64,000 nucleotides of DNA from Streptomyces noursei ATCC 11455 (GTDB taxonomy: Bacteria; Actinomycetota; Actinomycetes; Streptomycetales; Streptomycetaceae), in assembly GCF_001704275.1 (NCBI RefSeq), contig NZ_CP011533.1:4712001-4776000 (forward strand), read 5' to 3'. The first letter of the stretch is position 1. Every line of letters starts with the position of its first letter. The notes under the pieces were generated by a model that was not told the origin of the DNA, made no database searches, and saw only the letters and a program-made list of their open reading frames with translations. The position numbers were made by a program, and so were the translations under genes. This document shows, one piece after another, positions 23,224 through 32,697 of the stretch.

Positions 23224-26200
23224 TCACCTCCCCAATCGGGTGCGCAGCTTCCAGTCGAGTTCGGCGGCCACCTGGGAGGCGGAAGCGCTCCCGGCCTGGT
23301 AGTAGTGCTCGACGTGCAGCGCCGGCCCCTGCGGGCCGGCCGGCGCGGCGGTGATCGCCCCGGCGATGGCCGTCACCATCTGGTCCAGCACCCGGGCGGG
23401 CAACGCCGGCGCCGGGGCGGCCTGGCGCACGGTGGGCGTCCACGCCACCTGCCCGCCGAAACGGGCGACCACGTCCTCGGTGATCTTCTTCGAGCGGGCC
23501 CGCTTGGCCGGGCCGAGCGGTATGTACGCCTCGCCGCCGGTTTCCGGTTCACTCCAGACCCGGTAGGCGCCGGCGTGCGCGATCTGTGCGCTGTGGGCTT
23601 CCGCTCGGCGCGGGGCGCGCACGCCCCGGATGCCGCCGTCGGCGTACGCCTCGACGATGCCGCCCGCGGAGAACCCCAGGAGTTCCTTGGCCTTGCCGAC
23701 CACGTCCGCGACGATGCTGATCGTCTTGGTCGGCATGACGAAGCTGGTGATCGCGCGGATGGCCGACCAGGCGGCGGAGTTGTCGCCGTCGATGTGCTGG
23801 GTCTTGCGGTCGCGTTCCAGCTGGTTGCCGCCGGCCTGGGCGGTCAGACGCGCTTGGCGGGCGCCGGACTCGTCGCCGGACAGGTGCTGGGTGAAGACCG
23901 CGTTGTTCAGCTGGGCGCCGCCGCGGTAGGCGGACTGGCGTGCCGAGGAGGCGCCGCTGCCGTCTCCGCGTAGGTGTTGCGTCGGGTTCTGGGCTTCGAG
24001 TTCCTGGCCCTTGCGGATGGCATCGGCCTGCTTGCGCAGGGCGCCCGAGGCATCGCCGTTGAACTTCTGGATCTTGTCGCCGAGGGTCAGGCCGTTGACT
24101 TCCGCGTGCTTGGCCTTCGCATCGGACGCGTCCCCCTTGAGCTTCTGGACCTTGTCGGCCAGTTCGGCGCCGTTGAGTTTCCGGAGCGCTTCCCAGGCTT
24201 CCGCGGTCTGGGCCGTGATCTTGACCGTGCCGTCGGGCAGCCGTTCCACCTTGAAGCCGAGCTGGGTGAGCAGGCCCTCGGCGTCCTTGGTGAGGGCCTG
24301 GACCGTGATGACCTTGCGGTCCTTCTGCTGGTCGAGCAGCTGCTTGATCCCGGCGAGTTCGCGGGTGACCGTGCCGGCGCCGGCCAGGGTGAGGACGGAC
24401 TTCACATCGGCGGGGATGAGGCCGAGCTGGTTGACCAGCTGTTCGGCCTTGTTCCTGCTGATGCCGTAGTCACGGGCCATCTGGAGGGCGGCGTCGCGGT
24501 TGTCCTTCATCGCGGCCTCGGCGGCCTTGAGTCCGGAGGTGTACTTCGTGCCGTTGTACTCGCCCGATTCGTAGGCCGCCTGCGCCTGGGCGAGCGCGGC
24601 CTCCTTCAGCCGGTCCAGGCTGGTCTTCAGGCCGTCGGCCGCCTTGTGCGAGACATCGAGGGCGCCCTTGCTGTCCAGCAGGGCGTTGCCCCATACGGCC
24701 GTGTCCTTGGCGGCCTGCTTGACGGCCTCCTGGTGTTCGCGCACGGCCCGGCGGTGAGAGTCGGTGGCCTGCTGGGCGTCCTGCTGCTTGCCCTGAAGGA
24801 TGTCCAGAGCCTGCTTGAGCGCGCTGGTCTTGTCCGCGGCGCTGGCCGAGGAGTCGCCGAGCTTCTTGAGCGCGTCGGTCAGGGTGGAGGTGTACGGGGT
24901 GGCCTCGGACAGGGCCTTGCGGTACTCCTCGGCGCCGTCGCGTCCCTCGGTGAACTTGCCGCGCAGCACCCCGAGTTCGTCGAGGAGCCGCTGTGCGGAC
25001 TTCGCCGCCGCGGTCTGGACGACCTGGGTGTTGTACTGCGTGGTGTTATAGCTGGTGCCTTCCTTCACCACGTCCTGGAGGCGGACCTTGAGGTCGTTGT
25101 AGGCGGGGCCGTTGGTCATCACCGCGTCGTACAGACGGCGGTGCGCGATGCCGAGGTCATCGGCGACCCGCAGCATGTTCTTGCCGGTGTCGCCGACCTT
25201 GGTCTGCTGCATCTCCTGGATGACCAAGGACTTGACGTTGCTGGAGATGGCGCCGTTGGACTCCAGGAGCGCGTCCTTGAAGCGGGCCACGCTCTCGGCG
25301 TGCTCGGCGGCCTTCTCCTTCGCCTTGGCGTTGGCGTCCGCCCACAGTCCGGCGGCCAGGGTGGCCCCGGTGAGTGCGACGCCCATCGGGCCGCCGAGGA
25401 GCCCAACGAGTCCGGCGCCGGCGGCGCGCAGACCCACGGTCGCGGCGGCGGCCGTCCCTGCGGTGCGCCCGAACCGGTTCGCTCCCACAGCGGAGTTGAT
25501 GAACGCGGACTGCATCTGGGCGATGATCGGAACGCGTTGTCCGATCGCGCCGACGGCCTGCCCGAATCGGCCCAGCTGGATCGTCCCCGCGGCGGTGGAG
25601 GTGGTCATGGTCTGTGAGGCTCGGGCGGCGTCCCGGAACTGTCCCGGGATGGCCGCGATCGAGCTGCCCATGGACTGGATGCGGTTGCGCATGAGCACGA
25701 TGCCGGCGGATGCGGCTACGGAGGCCATGATCGGGCCGGGCAGGGAGGCGAAGGCGGACGCAGCGCTGCCGACGGTCGACACGACCGGCATCAGCGCCGG
25801 CTCGACGGTGTGGAACGCGTCGCCGACCAGGCCGGCGAAACCGGTCACAGCCTCCTTGGCCTTGTTGAAGGCAGCGGGGATGAGCGGGATGGCCTTGTTG
25901 ACCAGGTTCCCTACGGCCCGCGTGCCCTTCTCCAGCGGCGGGGCGATGCTCTCGTAGATCGCGGTTCCGGCAGCGGTGAGCTGGGACTGTAGGCCGGCCA
26001 TCGCGCCGCCCAGCCCCTTGGTCTTGGCCCGGGCCAGCTCCAGCGCAGAGCCCTGTTCGCGGATCTTGGCGGCGTTCTTGTCCCAGACACCCAGGCCCTG
26101 CTCGGCAATGGCCACCCAGCCCGTGTAGGCCTCCATGCCGAAGGTGGCCTGGGTGGCGGCGATGAACTCCTTGTCCGAGAGGTTCTTCTTCGCCTTGGTG

Positions 26201-27162
26201 AGCGTTTCGGTGACGTGCCGGAGGCCCTTGAAGCGGCCCTCCTGGTCGAAGGCGACCAGGCTCAGCTTCTTCATCGCCTGGTGCATCTGCCGGGTGGGCT
26301 TGGCCAGCCGGGACAGGGAGCCGCGCAGCTGGGTACCGGCCATCTCCCCCTTGACGCCCGCGTTGCCCATACCGGCGATCGCGGTCGCCACGTCCTCCAG
26401 CGAGATCTTCAGGGCCTTGGCCGGCGGGCCCGCGTACTTCATCGAGTTGTAGACGTCGACCAGGGAGATCGAGGAGGCGTTGGCCGCGTTGGTGAGCGTG
26501 TCGGTAACGCGCGCCGTCTCCTTCGCCGACAGCCCGAACTGCTGCATCATGTCCGAGGCCATCATCGCGGCGTCGCCGATCTCGACCTCGGCCGCGGTCG
26601 CCAGGACGATGGTGTCCCGGGCCGAGGCCATCGAATCCCTTGCTGTGAAGCCGGACTTCGACAGCTCCAGCATCGCCTGGGCGGCGTCCGCCGCGGTCGA
26701 CTTGGGCAGGTCCATGTCGTTGCCCAGAGCCTTGGCGGTCGTGCGCATCTGCTGCAACTCGTCGCGGGTGGCCCCCGTGATCACGCCCCAGCTCTCCACC
26801 GTGGTGTTGAACTGGTTCCCCTGCTCGATGACTGTGGCCAAGCCGAGGCCGGTGCCCATGAGCGCAGCGAAGCCGGCCATCGGCGCCATTGCGCTGGTGA
26901 TGCCGCCGCGCAGGGAGCCCAGCGCGCCGGTGCCGGTAGTGCCGAGGGCACTGAGGGAGCGCTCGGAAGTCGCCGCCCCCTGCGCGACCTGGTTCAGGCC
27001 GCCGCGGGCCCGGCGGGCATGACCCTCCATGCCCCGCACACCCGCGCCGGCGAAGCGGGCGGCGTCGGCCAGAGCCCGGGTGCGGGCCGCGGCCTGGGCC
27101 ATACCTGCCGCGTAGTCGGCGGTGTTGGCGCGGACGAGGACGGTTATGGAGCGCTCCGCCAT
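23224..27162 (-). CDS. Tail tape measure protein
   Basis: At 1312 residues it is the longest gene in the window. It is largely helical and rich in Ala, Lys and Gln, with TP901-like N-terminal features (ISLVDVYNSMKYAGPPAKALKISLEDVATAIAGMGNAG). Hydrophobic segments sit at about 90-125, 470-500 and 570-620. Using roughly 0.15 nm per residue the tail would be about 200 nm. It follows the tail chaperone genes, as in siphoviruses. Confidence 0.92.
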   Translation of the reverse strand: MAERSITVLVRANTADYAAGMAQAAARTRALADAARFAGAGVRGMEGHARRARGGLNQVAQGAATSERSLSALGTTGTGALGSLRGGITSAMAPMAGFAALMGTGLGLATVIEQGNQFNTTVESWGVITGATRDELQQMRTTAKALGNDMDLPKSTAADAAQAMLELSKSGFTARDSMASARDTIVLATAAEVEIGDAAMMASDMMQQFGLSAKETARVTDTLTNAANASSISLVDVYNSMKYAGPPAKALKISLEDVATAIAGMGNAGVKGEMAGTQLRGSLSRLAKPTRQMHQAMKKLSLVAFDQEGRFKGLRHVTETLTKAKKNLSDKEFIAATQATFGMEAYTGWVAIAEQGLGVWDKNAAKIREQGSALELARAKTKGLGGAMAGLQSQLTAAGTAIYESIAPPLEKGTRAVGNLVNKAIPLIPAAFNKAKEAVTGFAGLVGDAFHTVEPALMPVVSTVGSAASAFASLPGPIMASVAASAGIVLMRNRIQSMGSSIAAIPGQFRDAARASQTMTTSTAAGTIQLGRFGQAVGAIGQRVPIIAQMQSAFINSAVGANRFGRTAGTAAAATVGLRAAGAGLVGLLGGPMGVALTGATLAAGLWADANAKAKEKAAEHAESVARFKDALLESNGAISSNVKSLVIQEMQQTKVGDTGKNMLRVADDLGIAHRRLYDAVMTNGPAYNDLKVRLQDVVKEGTSYNTTQYNTQVVQTAAAKSAQRLLDELGVLRGKFTEGRDGAEEYRKALSEATPYTSTLTDALKKLGDSSASAADKTSALKQALDILQGKQQDAQQATDSHRRAVREHQEAVKQAAKDTAVWGNALLDSKGALDVSHKAADGLKTSLDRLKEAALAQAQAAYESGEYNGTKYTSGLKAAEAAMKDNRDAALQMARDYGISRNKAEQLVNQLGLIPADVKSVLTLAGAGTVTRELAGIKQLLDQQKDRKVITVQALTKDAEGLLTQLGFKVERLPDGTVKITAQTAEAWEALRKLNGAELADKVQKLKGDASDAKAKHAEVNGLTLGDKIQKFNGDASGALRKQADAIRKGQELEAQNPTQHLRGDGSGASSARQSAYRGGAQLNNAVFTQHLSGDESGARQARLTAQAGGNQLERDRKTQHIDGDNSAAWSAIRAITSFVMPTKTISIVADVVGKAKELLGFSAGGIVEAYADGGIRGVRAPRRAEAHSAQIAHAGAYRVWSEPETGGEAYIPLGPAKRARSKKITEDVVARFGGQVAWTPTVRQAAPAPALPARVLDQMVTAIAGAITAAPAGPQGPALHVEHYYQAGSASASQVAAELDWKLRTRLGR

Positions 27163-27180
27163 GGGGCGTTCTTCCTTCCC

Positions 27181-27489
27181 TTACGCGCCCTCGGGAAGGC
27201 GGTGAACGACGACCTTGACTCCGGCCGTGTCGCTCAACTTGCCGAGTTCTTCCGCGCGTTTCTCTTTGGCCTTGCAGCCGTGGCAGCGCACCACGGCGGT
27301 TTCGTAGCCGCCGTCGTCGGTCAGGCACTCGGCCAGCGGCTGGCCGCATCCGGCGCATGTGGTGTCCTGGATGCGTTGCCACTCGATGGCCAAGGCGGTG
27401 TCTTCTTCGGTCCACGCCGGCTCACCCGGTGCGACGTCGCGCCCCATGAACACCGAATACGGGATGCCGCGGGGCGCGCAGTACGCCAT
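27181..27489 (-). CDS. Tail assembly chaperone, T part (reached by -1 frameshift)
   Basis: A 102-residue frame with MAYCAPRGIPYSVFMG and two CxxC pairs (CAGCGQ, CHGCKAK) that may bind zinc. It is the frame entered by a -1 slip at 27531-27537; the fused product reads SHDRLTRSPELRAQMAYC across the junction. In siphoviruses the G and G-T chaperones coat the tape measure during tail assembly. Independent initiation at ATG 27489 is possible but there is no strong ribosome-binding site. Confidence 0.8.
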   Translation of the reverse strand: MAYCAPRGIPYSVFMGRDVAPGEPAWTEEDTALAIEWQRIQDTTCAGCGQPLAECLTDDGGYETAVVRCHGCKAKEKRAEELGKLSDTAGVKVVVHRLPEGA

Positions 27490-27515
27490 CTGTGCCCGCA
27501 GCTCGGGCGAGCGGG

Positions 27516-28046
27516 TCAGCCGGTCGTGGCTTTTGGGGCCAGGTCGGGGACCTGGAACTGGGCCGCGAGTGCGGTGGTGAACAGCGTGGTCACGTGCCCG
27601 TCAGAGAGGGTGTCCCACAGTTCGGCCCACTCGTCGGCGGTGCCGGCCGGGTCGGTGCACATGGCGGCCACCAGGGCCGGGGCGAAGGTGTCCGGGTCGA
27701 AGGCCGGCTCGTCGCCGTCCTTCTCGCGTACCTGGGCCAGTTGCTCGGGGGTGGGCGGATGCTCGGTGCGCAGCCGCTGGTAGACGCGGTGCGGGAGGGC
27801 CTGGAAGGTGAAGGTCTGCCGGGCGCCCTCGGCCTGCTCGTACAGCTCGTCGATCTCGGCCTGGAGGGTCGGGGCACGGTCGGGGGCGTTGGACAGCTCG
27901 TCCGTGCGCCTGGCCCGTTCCAGTTCGCGCTCCAGGCGCTCGACGCGTTCAGCCAGTTCGCCGTCGAGGAGAAGTTCCACGCTCTGGGTCGGCCGGCGCA
28001 CGGCCTTACGGACCTGGGCCAGGGTGCGCGGGGCGGCGTTCGTCAC
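27516..28046 (-). CDS. Tail assembly chaperone, G part
   Basis: A 176-residue protein starting GTG 28046 with AAGGAG six bases upstream. Composition and position between the tail tube and tape measure genes fit the G chaperone; it includes a tail segment DGHVTTLFTTALAAQFQVPDLAPK. The last codons contain the slippery heptamer that shifts a fraction of ribosomes into the T frame. The stop is at 27516-27518. Confidence 0.82.
   Translation of the reverse strand: MTNAAPRTLAQVRKAVRRPTQSVELLLDGELAERVERLERELERARRTDELSNAPDRAPTLQAEIDELYEQAEGARQTFTFQALPHRVYQRLRTEHPPTPEQLAQVREKDGDEPAFDPDTFAPALVAAMCTDPAGTADEWAELWDTLSDGHVTTLFTTALAAQFQVPDLAPKATTG
27531..27537 (-). other. -1 ribosomal frameshift slippery site C CCA AAA
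   Basis: On the minus strand the codons are GCC CCA AAA GCC, giving the canonical X XXY YYZ heptamer CCCAAAA in the right phase. A -1 slip joins the G chaperone frame to the T frame with no intervening stop. Confidence 0.82.
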
Positions 28047-28594
28047 GCGTTCTCCTTCGTCCGGGTGGGCGTGGTGTCGGTGACGACGGCGTCGAGCTGG
28101 GGGATGCCGCCCTGGGTCAGTGTGATGGTGCACGCGTTGGCGTCGGCGCCGATGGTGTCCATGGCGCGGGACATGACCGTGCACTGGTAGACCTCGACGC
28201 GGTCGCCCTTGGCCGGGTCGGCGGGCTTGTCGGCGCCGGCACCCAGACCAGTACGGGTGTCCTGGGCATTGCCCCAGCGGTTGACGACCAGGTAGCCGAC
28301 CTCGTCCTCGATCAAGGTGTTCCAGGCGGTGTCGAAGGTCCGGTCGGAGTCGCGCCAGGCGTTGATCGTCACAGCGTCACCGCCCATGGTGCCCGGGCCG
28401 GTCTTGTTGACGCGCGAGGAAGCGTCGGAGATGTCGATCGTCTCCACGCTGCGCGGGATGTCCAGGCCGTCGCGCTTCACGCTGGTGGTGATCTCAGTGC
28501 CGGCCTTGATCTCGGCGACGGTGGGCGCGGCCGGGTCGGCGAGGGTGGGTACCCAGTAGATCCGGCCCAGGCCGGTAAAGCTCCTGCGAGCCAC
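28043..28594 (-). CDS. Major tail tube protein
   Basis: A 183-residue beta-rich protein (GRIYWVPTLADPAAPTVAEIKAG, TGPGTMGGDAVTINAWRD, GYLVVNRWGNA) of the actinophage tail-tube type. It lies just before the chaperone genes, and its stop overlaps the chaperone start by four bases. Confidence 0.85.
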   Translation of the reverse strand: MARRSFTGLGRIYWVPTLADPAAPTVAEIKAGTEITTSVKRDGLDIPRSVETIDISDASSRVNKTGPGTMGGDAVTINAWRDSDRTFDTAWNTLIEDEVGYLVVNRWGNAQDTRTGLGAGADKPADPAKGDRVEVYQCTVMSRAMDTIGADANACTITLTQGGIPQLDAVVTDTTPTRTKENA

Positions 28595-28606
28595 GGTGCA
28601 ACTTCC

Positions 28607-29020
28607 TTATGGGGTGGGGGTGATGGTGTAGCGGTAGACGTCCGCGCGGTAGTAGGTGCGTAGTTCCGGGCGCGCGGGGTCGGTCGGGTTCTCCCGTGTG
28701 GTCGGGTTGCCGGTGACATAGGTGGCCGGGGCGAGCCAGCCGTAGCCGTCGGGCGGTGCGAAGGCGCCCAGGGCGATGCGGCGGGCCTGTTCGGCGACCT
28801 GATCGGCGGCGCGGCGAGTGGGGCCGCAGCTGGTGATCTGTACGTCCAGCGTGCGGTCCTGGTTGGGGTCCCAGGCCGTGCCGGCCGGGGCGTACTCGGC
28901 CACGGGCCACACGACGGCGTAGCGGCCGGTCAGTTCGTGGCCGTCCTGCCGGGCCTCGGCGTCTCCAGTGGGCATCCCGGCGGCGCGCAGCGCGGCGACG
29001 AGGCGATCGGTGACGTTCAC
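28607..29020 (-). CDS. Putative tail terminator / head-tail joining protein
   Basis: A 137-residue protein (VTDRLVAALRAAGMPTGDAEA, GTAWDPNQDRTLDVQITSCGPTR). It occupies the tail-terminator slot between the HK97 gp10-like protein and the tail tube. The fold is not obvious from sequence; the call is mainly positional. Confidence 0.65.
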   Translation of the reverse strand: MNVTDRLVAALRAAGMPTGDAEARQDGHELTGRYAVVWPVAEYAPAGTAWDPNQDRTLDVQITSCGPTRRAADQVAEQARRIALGAFAPPDGYGWLAPATYVTGNPTTRENPTDPARPELRTYYRADVYRYTITPTP

Positions 29021-29027
29021 GTGAGCC

Positions 29028-29405
29028 TCACCGGATGGCCTCGGTGACGGCGATCAGCATGCCACGCGTGAAGTCGGCCTCGTTCTCCACTAGGGCTGGC
29101 CCCATGTGCGGGTGTGGGCCGCTGGTAGGAGTACCGAACTCGATGAAGCGGCCGAGGCCCCACTGGGCCGCACGGTTGTCCGGCCCGATCTCCGCCCACA
29201 CCGCGCCCGGACCGCCGTGGAGGTCGTAGCCGATGGACCGCGGGTAGTGCGGCAGGTGCTTGAAGCCGGATGCACGCTGCTTGGCGGAGTCCTTCACCTT
29301 GCGGGCCGTGATCTCCACTGCCTGCCGGGACTTGTATTGCAGGGCCAGGGCCGAGGCGATAAACGAGGCCGCGGTTTCCCGGGCGCCGATGACAGTGATG
29401 TTCAT
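29028..29405 (-). CDS. HK97 gp10-like head-tail component
   Basis: A 125-residue protein with VEITARKVKDSAKQRA, GPGAVWAEIGPDNRAAQWGLGRFIEFGTP and HPHMGPALVENE, typical of the gp10/neck family. Start ATG 29405. It overlaps the upstream gene by four bases. Confidence 0.82.
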   Translation of the reverse strand: MNITVIGARETAASFIASALALQYKSRQAVEITARKVKDSAKQRASGFKHLPHYPRSIGYDLHGGPGAVWAEIGPDNRAAQWGLGRFIEFGTPTSGPHPHMGPALVENEADFTRGMLIAVTEAIR

Positions 29406-29797
29406 CGGGCAACCTCCTCGCAGGCCAGGCGGCGGGCGGTGATCTGTGTGCCGCGGTCGATGGACTTCACGCGCAGGCGGCGGCCGACGAGGGCCGGGTC
29501 GTCGGATGCCAGGATCTGAACGGCGTCGCCGGTACGGACGCCTGCGACGGACAGCGGTACGGAGACGGTGTACGACCAGGTCTCGACGATCACGGTTCCG
29601 GACCTGTCGGTGGTCGCGGCCTGCGCGGCGGGACGCACGCGGCACCGGCCCTCGTACATCGTCGTGATCTGTTCGATGTCCTGGCCGTCGTCGGTCGTGT
29701 CCGTCCCGGCACTGTGCTCGATCCTGCACCGGTCGGTCATCAGCTGCCGCGCTGCCATCTGCCCCTGCGCGAGGAGCCTGTCCAGTGCACTGGTCAC
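29402..29797 (-). CDS. DUF6093-like phage connector protein
   Basis: A 131-residue protein beginning VTSALDRLLAQGQMAARQLMTDRCRIEHSAG and ending RGTQITARRLACEEVAR. The pattern matches DUF6093 proteins in the head-tail connector position of actinophages. Start GTG 29797, overlapping the preceding gene. Confidence 0.75.
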   Translation of the reverse strand: MTSALDRLLAQGQMAARQLMTDRCRIEHSAGTDTTDDGQDIEQITTMYEGRCRVRPAAQAATTDRSGTVIVETWSYTVSVPLSVAGVRTGDAVQILASDDPALVGRRLRVKSIDRGTQITARRLACEEVAR

Positions 29798-30354
29798 CGT
29801 GTTTCCACCATCCAGACGTCTCTGACACCCAAGACGCTTGCCAGGGCGCGTAGTTCGCCGGGAAGAAGATCCCCAGCGGCGTCCAGTTGCTCGACGGCGT
29901 AGGTGACGGAGTAGTTGTCGATGGACTGCTGCCGGATTCCCCACTCCATGCCGGCCGAGGTGTTGGCGAGACGGTGGGCGACCTGACAGGTCAGCTCGAC
30001 GATGCCGGCCGGCACGGGGTCGTAGCCGCGGCTGTAGGTGACCTCGACCAGGAGCGCGCTGCCCAACCCGGTCAGCCGCACGCCGTCCCATCCCCAACCC
30101 TCGACGCTGCGGGAACTGCCGTCCGCGGCGACGCCCCGGACCGCGTGCACCACGCGGACCGGCAGCGCGGGCAGCTGCACGGCCCCGTGGTCAACGGGAA
30201 GCCGCACCGCTACCTCAGCCACAGTGATCGTCTGTCCGGCGGCCCGCCGGATCCGCACCGAGGCACGCTCCAGCAGGGCGTGCGCGTCCTGCTCGGGCAG
30301 GTCGTAGCCGTATCGCGCGGCGTCGGCCGGCGTCGCCAGGGCGGGGTCAGGCAC
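29794..30354 (-). CDS. Head-tail connector (gp6-like)
   Basis: A 186-residue protein with ATPADAARYGYDLPEQDAHALLERASVRIRRAAG near the start and VELTCQVAHRLANTS in the middle, characteristic of gp6-like connectors. Start GTG 30354 with AAGGAGG just upstream. It lies after the 730-bp interruption that separates it from the coat gene. Confidence 0.8.
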   Translation of the reverse strand: MPDPALATPADAARYGYDLPEQDAHALLERASVRIRRAAGQTITVAEVAVRLPVDHGAVQLPALPVRVVHAVRGVAADGSSRSVEGWGWDGVRLTGLGSALLVEVTYSRGYDPVPAGIVELTCQVAHRLANTSAGMEWGIRQQSIDNYSVTYAVEQLDAAGDLLPGELRALASVLGVRDVWMVETR

Positions 30355-30651
30355 AGCAGCCTCCTTACGACCAACGGGACTACGTTTCCGCCATCTGAAG
30401 CTTGAGCCTGAACCACCCAGCGTCAGTGCGGCCACCGGGGAGGCAAGACCCCACGGCACACATGACGGCAGACCGAAACCGTGGGCTGCTTTGAGCCAGA
30501 TCCGCTTGCACCTGCTGCCCACTTGGCCCTTGCGTCCCTCGGCGTCAGCGTGCGATTTCCCTGGTACGACCTACTATCAAGAGGTCCTCAAACGCACAGC
30601 CGCATGTCCTGAATCAGGTGTTAAGAAGAGGCAGCGTCGAAAACCCGCGTA

Positions 30652-31008
30652 ATGGACCGCGCTTACCCCGGTCTCAAGGTCATGCGCATACTGTCTAATG
30701 CCGCGACCGCGACGGCCCCCGGCATCGCTGCCCTTCTCACTGGCGCACCCACGTGGATCGTCTGTACTGCCAGCGCCTTGGGCTTGGTCCTCCTCGCCCT
30801 TCCTTTGGTTGATCGGGTGACGACTTGGCTGGCTGGTAAGCCCAGCAGAGACCGCCAGAAGCTGATCAACTACACCCTCGGGCTGATCCCCGACCCGGAA
30901 CGACGGCTCGAGTTGATGCAGCTCTTTGAGCGGGACACCGTCGCTCCTCCCGAACAACTTCGGTCACCTGATCAAAGCGATACCCCTTCAGGTCCGTCTC
31001 CAGATTGA
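30652..31008 (+). CDS. Moron: membrane protein inside the late operon, opposite strand
   Basis: A 118-residue protein encoded against the late genes. It has a long hydrophobic helical region (GIAALLTGAPTWIVCTASALGLVLLALPLV) and a charged C-terminal tail ending in Ser/Pro. The region from about 30370 to 31080 is less GC-rich than its neighbours, consistent with separate acquisition. An independent gene between connector and coat genes is a classic moron position. Function is unknown; superinfection exclusion is one possibility. Start ATG 30652 is tentative; ATG 30682 is an alternative. Confidence 0.65.
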   Translation: MDRAYPGLKVMRILSNAATATAPGIAALLTGAPTWIVCTASALGLVLLALPLVDRVTTWLAGKPSRDRQKLINYTLGLIPDPERRLELMQLFERDTVAPPEQLRSPDQSDTPSGPSPD

Positions 31009-31083
31009 GGCCAGCACCCCGCGGCCCGATTCCTACACGCGTGGACCGGTTAGTAATGTCCACAAGACGATCGCGCTCGACAA

Positions 31084-31965
31084 CTACTTCGCGGTCTTGG
31101 TAGCCGGTGCCGGGGTGGTGTCGACGACCTTCACGGTGGCGGTGGCGAGACCCTCGGGGTGGAAGACCTTGGCGCCGTAGACGTTCAGGCCGCGCACCAG
31201 GTCGGCGAAGCGGTTCTGGGAGCGCAGGGCCTCAGTCTCGATGATCTGCTGGGCAACGCTGATGGCGTCCGGGATGCCGGCCTGAACGACGCGCTCGCCG
31301 GCCTTCGGGGCGGGAGAGTTGTTGGACTTCAGGACGTCGAATCCGGCGGCGCGGCCGACGATGCCGTTGCGCAGCCCCTGGTCGGTGCCGGCGGCGTCCA
31401 CGCGCACGAACCTCTCGTCGCGCAGCAGGACCCCGTGGAACTCCGGCGGCACGATCACGTAGCGGCCGTCGGTGGGGCAGTCCGCGCTGTCCAGGGCGAC
31501 GGACAGCTCGACGAGGGTGTCGTATGCCTGGCCCGGCTTGTCCTTGGCGATCTCCAGCGCGCCGAGCTGGTTGGCGGACAGGGCCTGGGTGTAAAGACCG
31601 GCGATGTACCGGTCCAGCTGGTCCTTCATCTTGAATGCGGCCCGCTGGGTGGCCGGCCCCTGGAAGTCGCCCGCGGCCTGGACCTTGTCAACGTCGTTGA
31701 CGCGGAAGTTGAAGTAGTCGCCCTGGTCGATCTTCAGGTCGAGCTGGTCGTCGGTCAGGTCCTCGACCTGGAGGTCGGTGTCCTTGTCGTACTTGCGCAC
31801 GGTGGGGTCCGCGATGGTGCCCACGTGCACGGTGTCGCCCATCTGCCGGATCATGCCCTCGTACTTGCGGTTCACGACGCTGGGCTGGGCATAGACGAGG
31901 GCCCGCTCGAAGGGCATCTGGACGGCTGCGGACCACAGTTCGGGTACGAACTTGGTTATCGCCAT
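31084..31965 (-). CDS. Major capsid protein (P22-coat-like, HK97 fold)
   Basis: A 293-residue protein with KFVPELWSAAVQMPFERAL, MGDTVHVGTIADPTVRKYDK and DQLDLKIDQGDYFNFRVNDVDKVQA, the hallmark blocks of actinophage coat proteins in the P22 gene 5-like family. It follows the scaffold gene. The C-terminal lysine/proline-rich tail (TTPAPATKTAK) is probably flexible. Confidence 0.88.
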   Translation of the reverse strand: MAITKFVPELWSAAVQMPFERALVYAQPSVVNRKYEGMIRQMGDTVHVGTIADPTVRKYDKDTDLQVEDLTDDQLDLKIDQGDYFNFRVNDVDKVQAAGDFQGPATQRAAFKMKDQLDRYIAGLYTQALSANQLGALEIAKDKPGQAYDTLVELSVALDSADCPTDGRYVIVPPEFHGVLLRDERFVRVDAAGTDQGLRNGIVGRAAGFDVLKSNNSPAPKAGERVVQAGIPDAISVAQQIIETEALRSQNRFADLVRGLNVYGAKVFHPEGLATATVKVVDTTPAPATKTAK

Positions 31966-32003
31966 GGGGGTTTGGCCTTTCTCGGTTCAGGGGCGCCGGC
32001 CGC

Positions 32004-32636
32004 TCAGCCGGTCAGGTTCTTGCAGCGGCCCTCGTTGAAGGCCGTCAGCCGCTCGGCCGGCGAGAGCTTCGCCAGTTCTTCGCGGGTCAGCTGGGGCTTG
32101 GGGCTCTGGCCGGCGCGGGCGCCGCCGTCGCCCGTCCCCTCGAACCGCGGCGCCCGGCTCGCCCCGGTGCCGAGGTAGGGCTTGGTCTTCAGGAGTTCGC
32201 CGATGGCCTCGGCGATCTCGTCGGCGTCGACCGTGCCGTCCGGTCCGACCTCGAACCGGTCCAGGTCCAGGAAGGTCAGGGCGTCGGCGGGGTCGGTGAG
32301 CTGGCCCTTTGCTGCGGCCCGGATCTCGGCCCGCAGGATGCGGGCGTTCGCCTTTTCCGCCGCGGCCTGTTCCAGCTCGCGCTGCCGGTCGGACGCATCG
32401 TCAGTTCGCCGCGCGGCCTCCAAGGCGACCTCGGCCTTGCACCGGGCCTCCCGTTCCGCCTTGAAGCGCGCCTTCATCGCGTCGAGCGCGCGCTTCCCGG
32501 CGTCGCCGAGCTGGTCGGCACCGGCAGGGTCGGCCACGTCGCCGCGGTCGTCCTGGTCATGCTGGGCTGTGTCCGGCGCAGGGTCGACCAGTGGCTGGTC
32601 GTCGTTGCTGTCCGGCGTCGGGGCGGGGATGTCCAT
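32004..32636 (-). CDS. Capsid scaffolding protein
   Basis: A 210-residue highly charged protein: an acidic N-terminus, a long coiled-coil centre (KARFKAEREARCKAEVALEAARR to LEQAAAEKANARILRAEIRAAAKG) and a Gly-rich C-terminal region. It lies immediately upstream of the major capsid gene, the standard scaffold position. Confidence 0.85.
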   Translation of the reverse strand: MDIPAPTPDSNDDQPLVDPAPDTAQHDQDDRGDVADPAGADQLGDAGKRALDAMKARFKAEREARCKAEVALEAARRTDDASDRQRELEQAAAEKANARILRAEIRAAAKGQLTDPADALTFLDLDRFEVGPDGTVDADEIAEAIGELLKTKPYLGTGASRAPRFEGTGDGGARAGQSPKPQLTREELAKLSPAERLTAFNEGRCKNLTG

Positions 32637-32697
32637 TGCGGCCCTTCCATGGCGAAGGGGCCCGCGTTGCGCAGGCCCAGGTGGACGGTCGGAGAGA

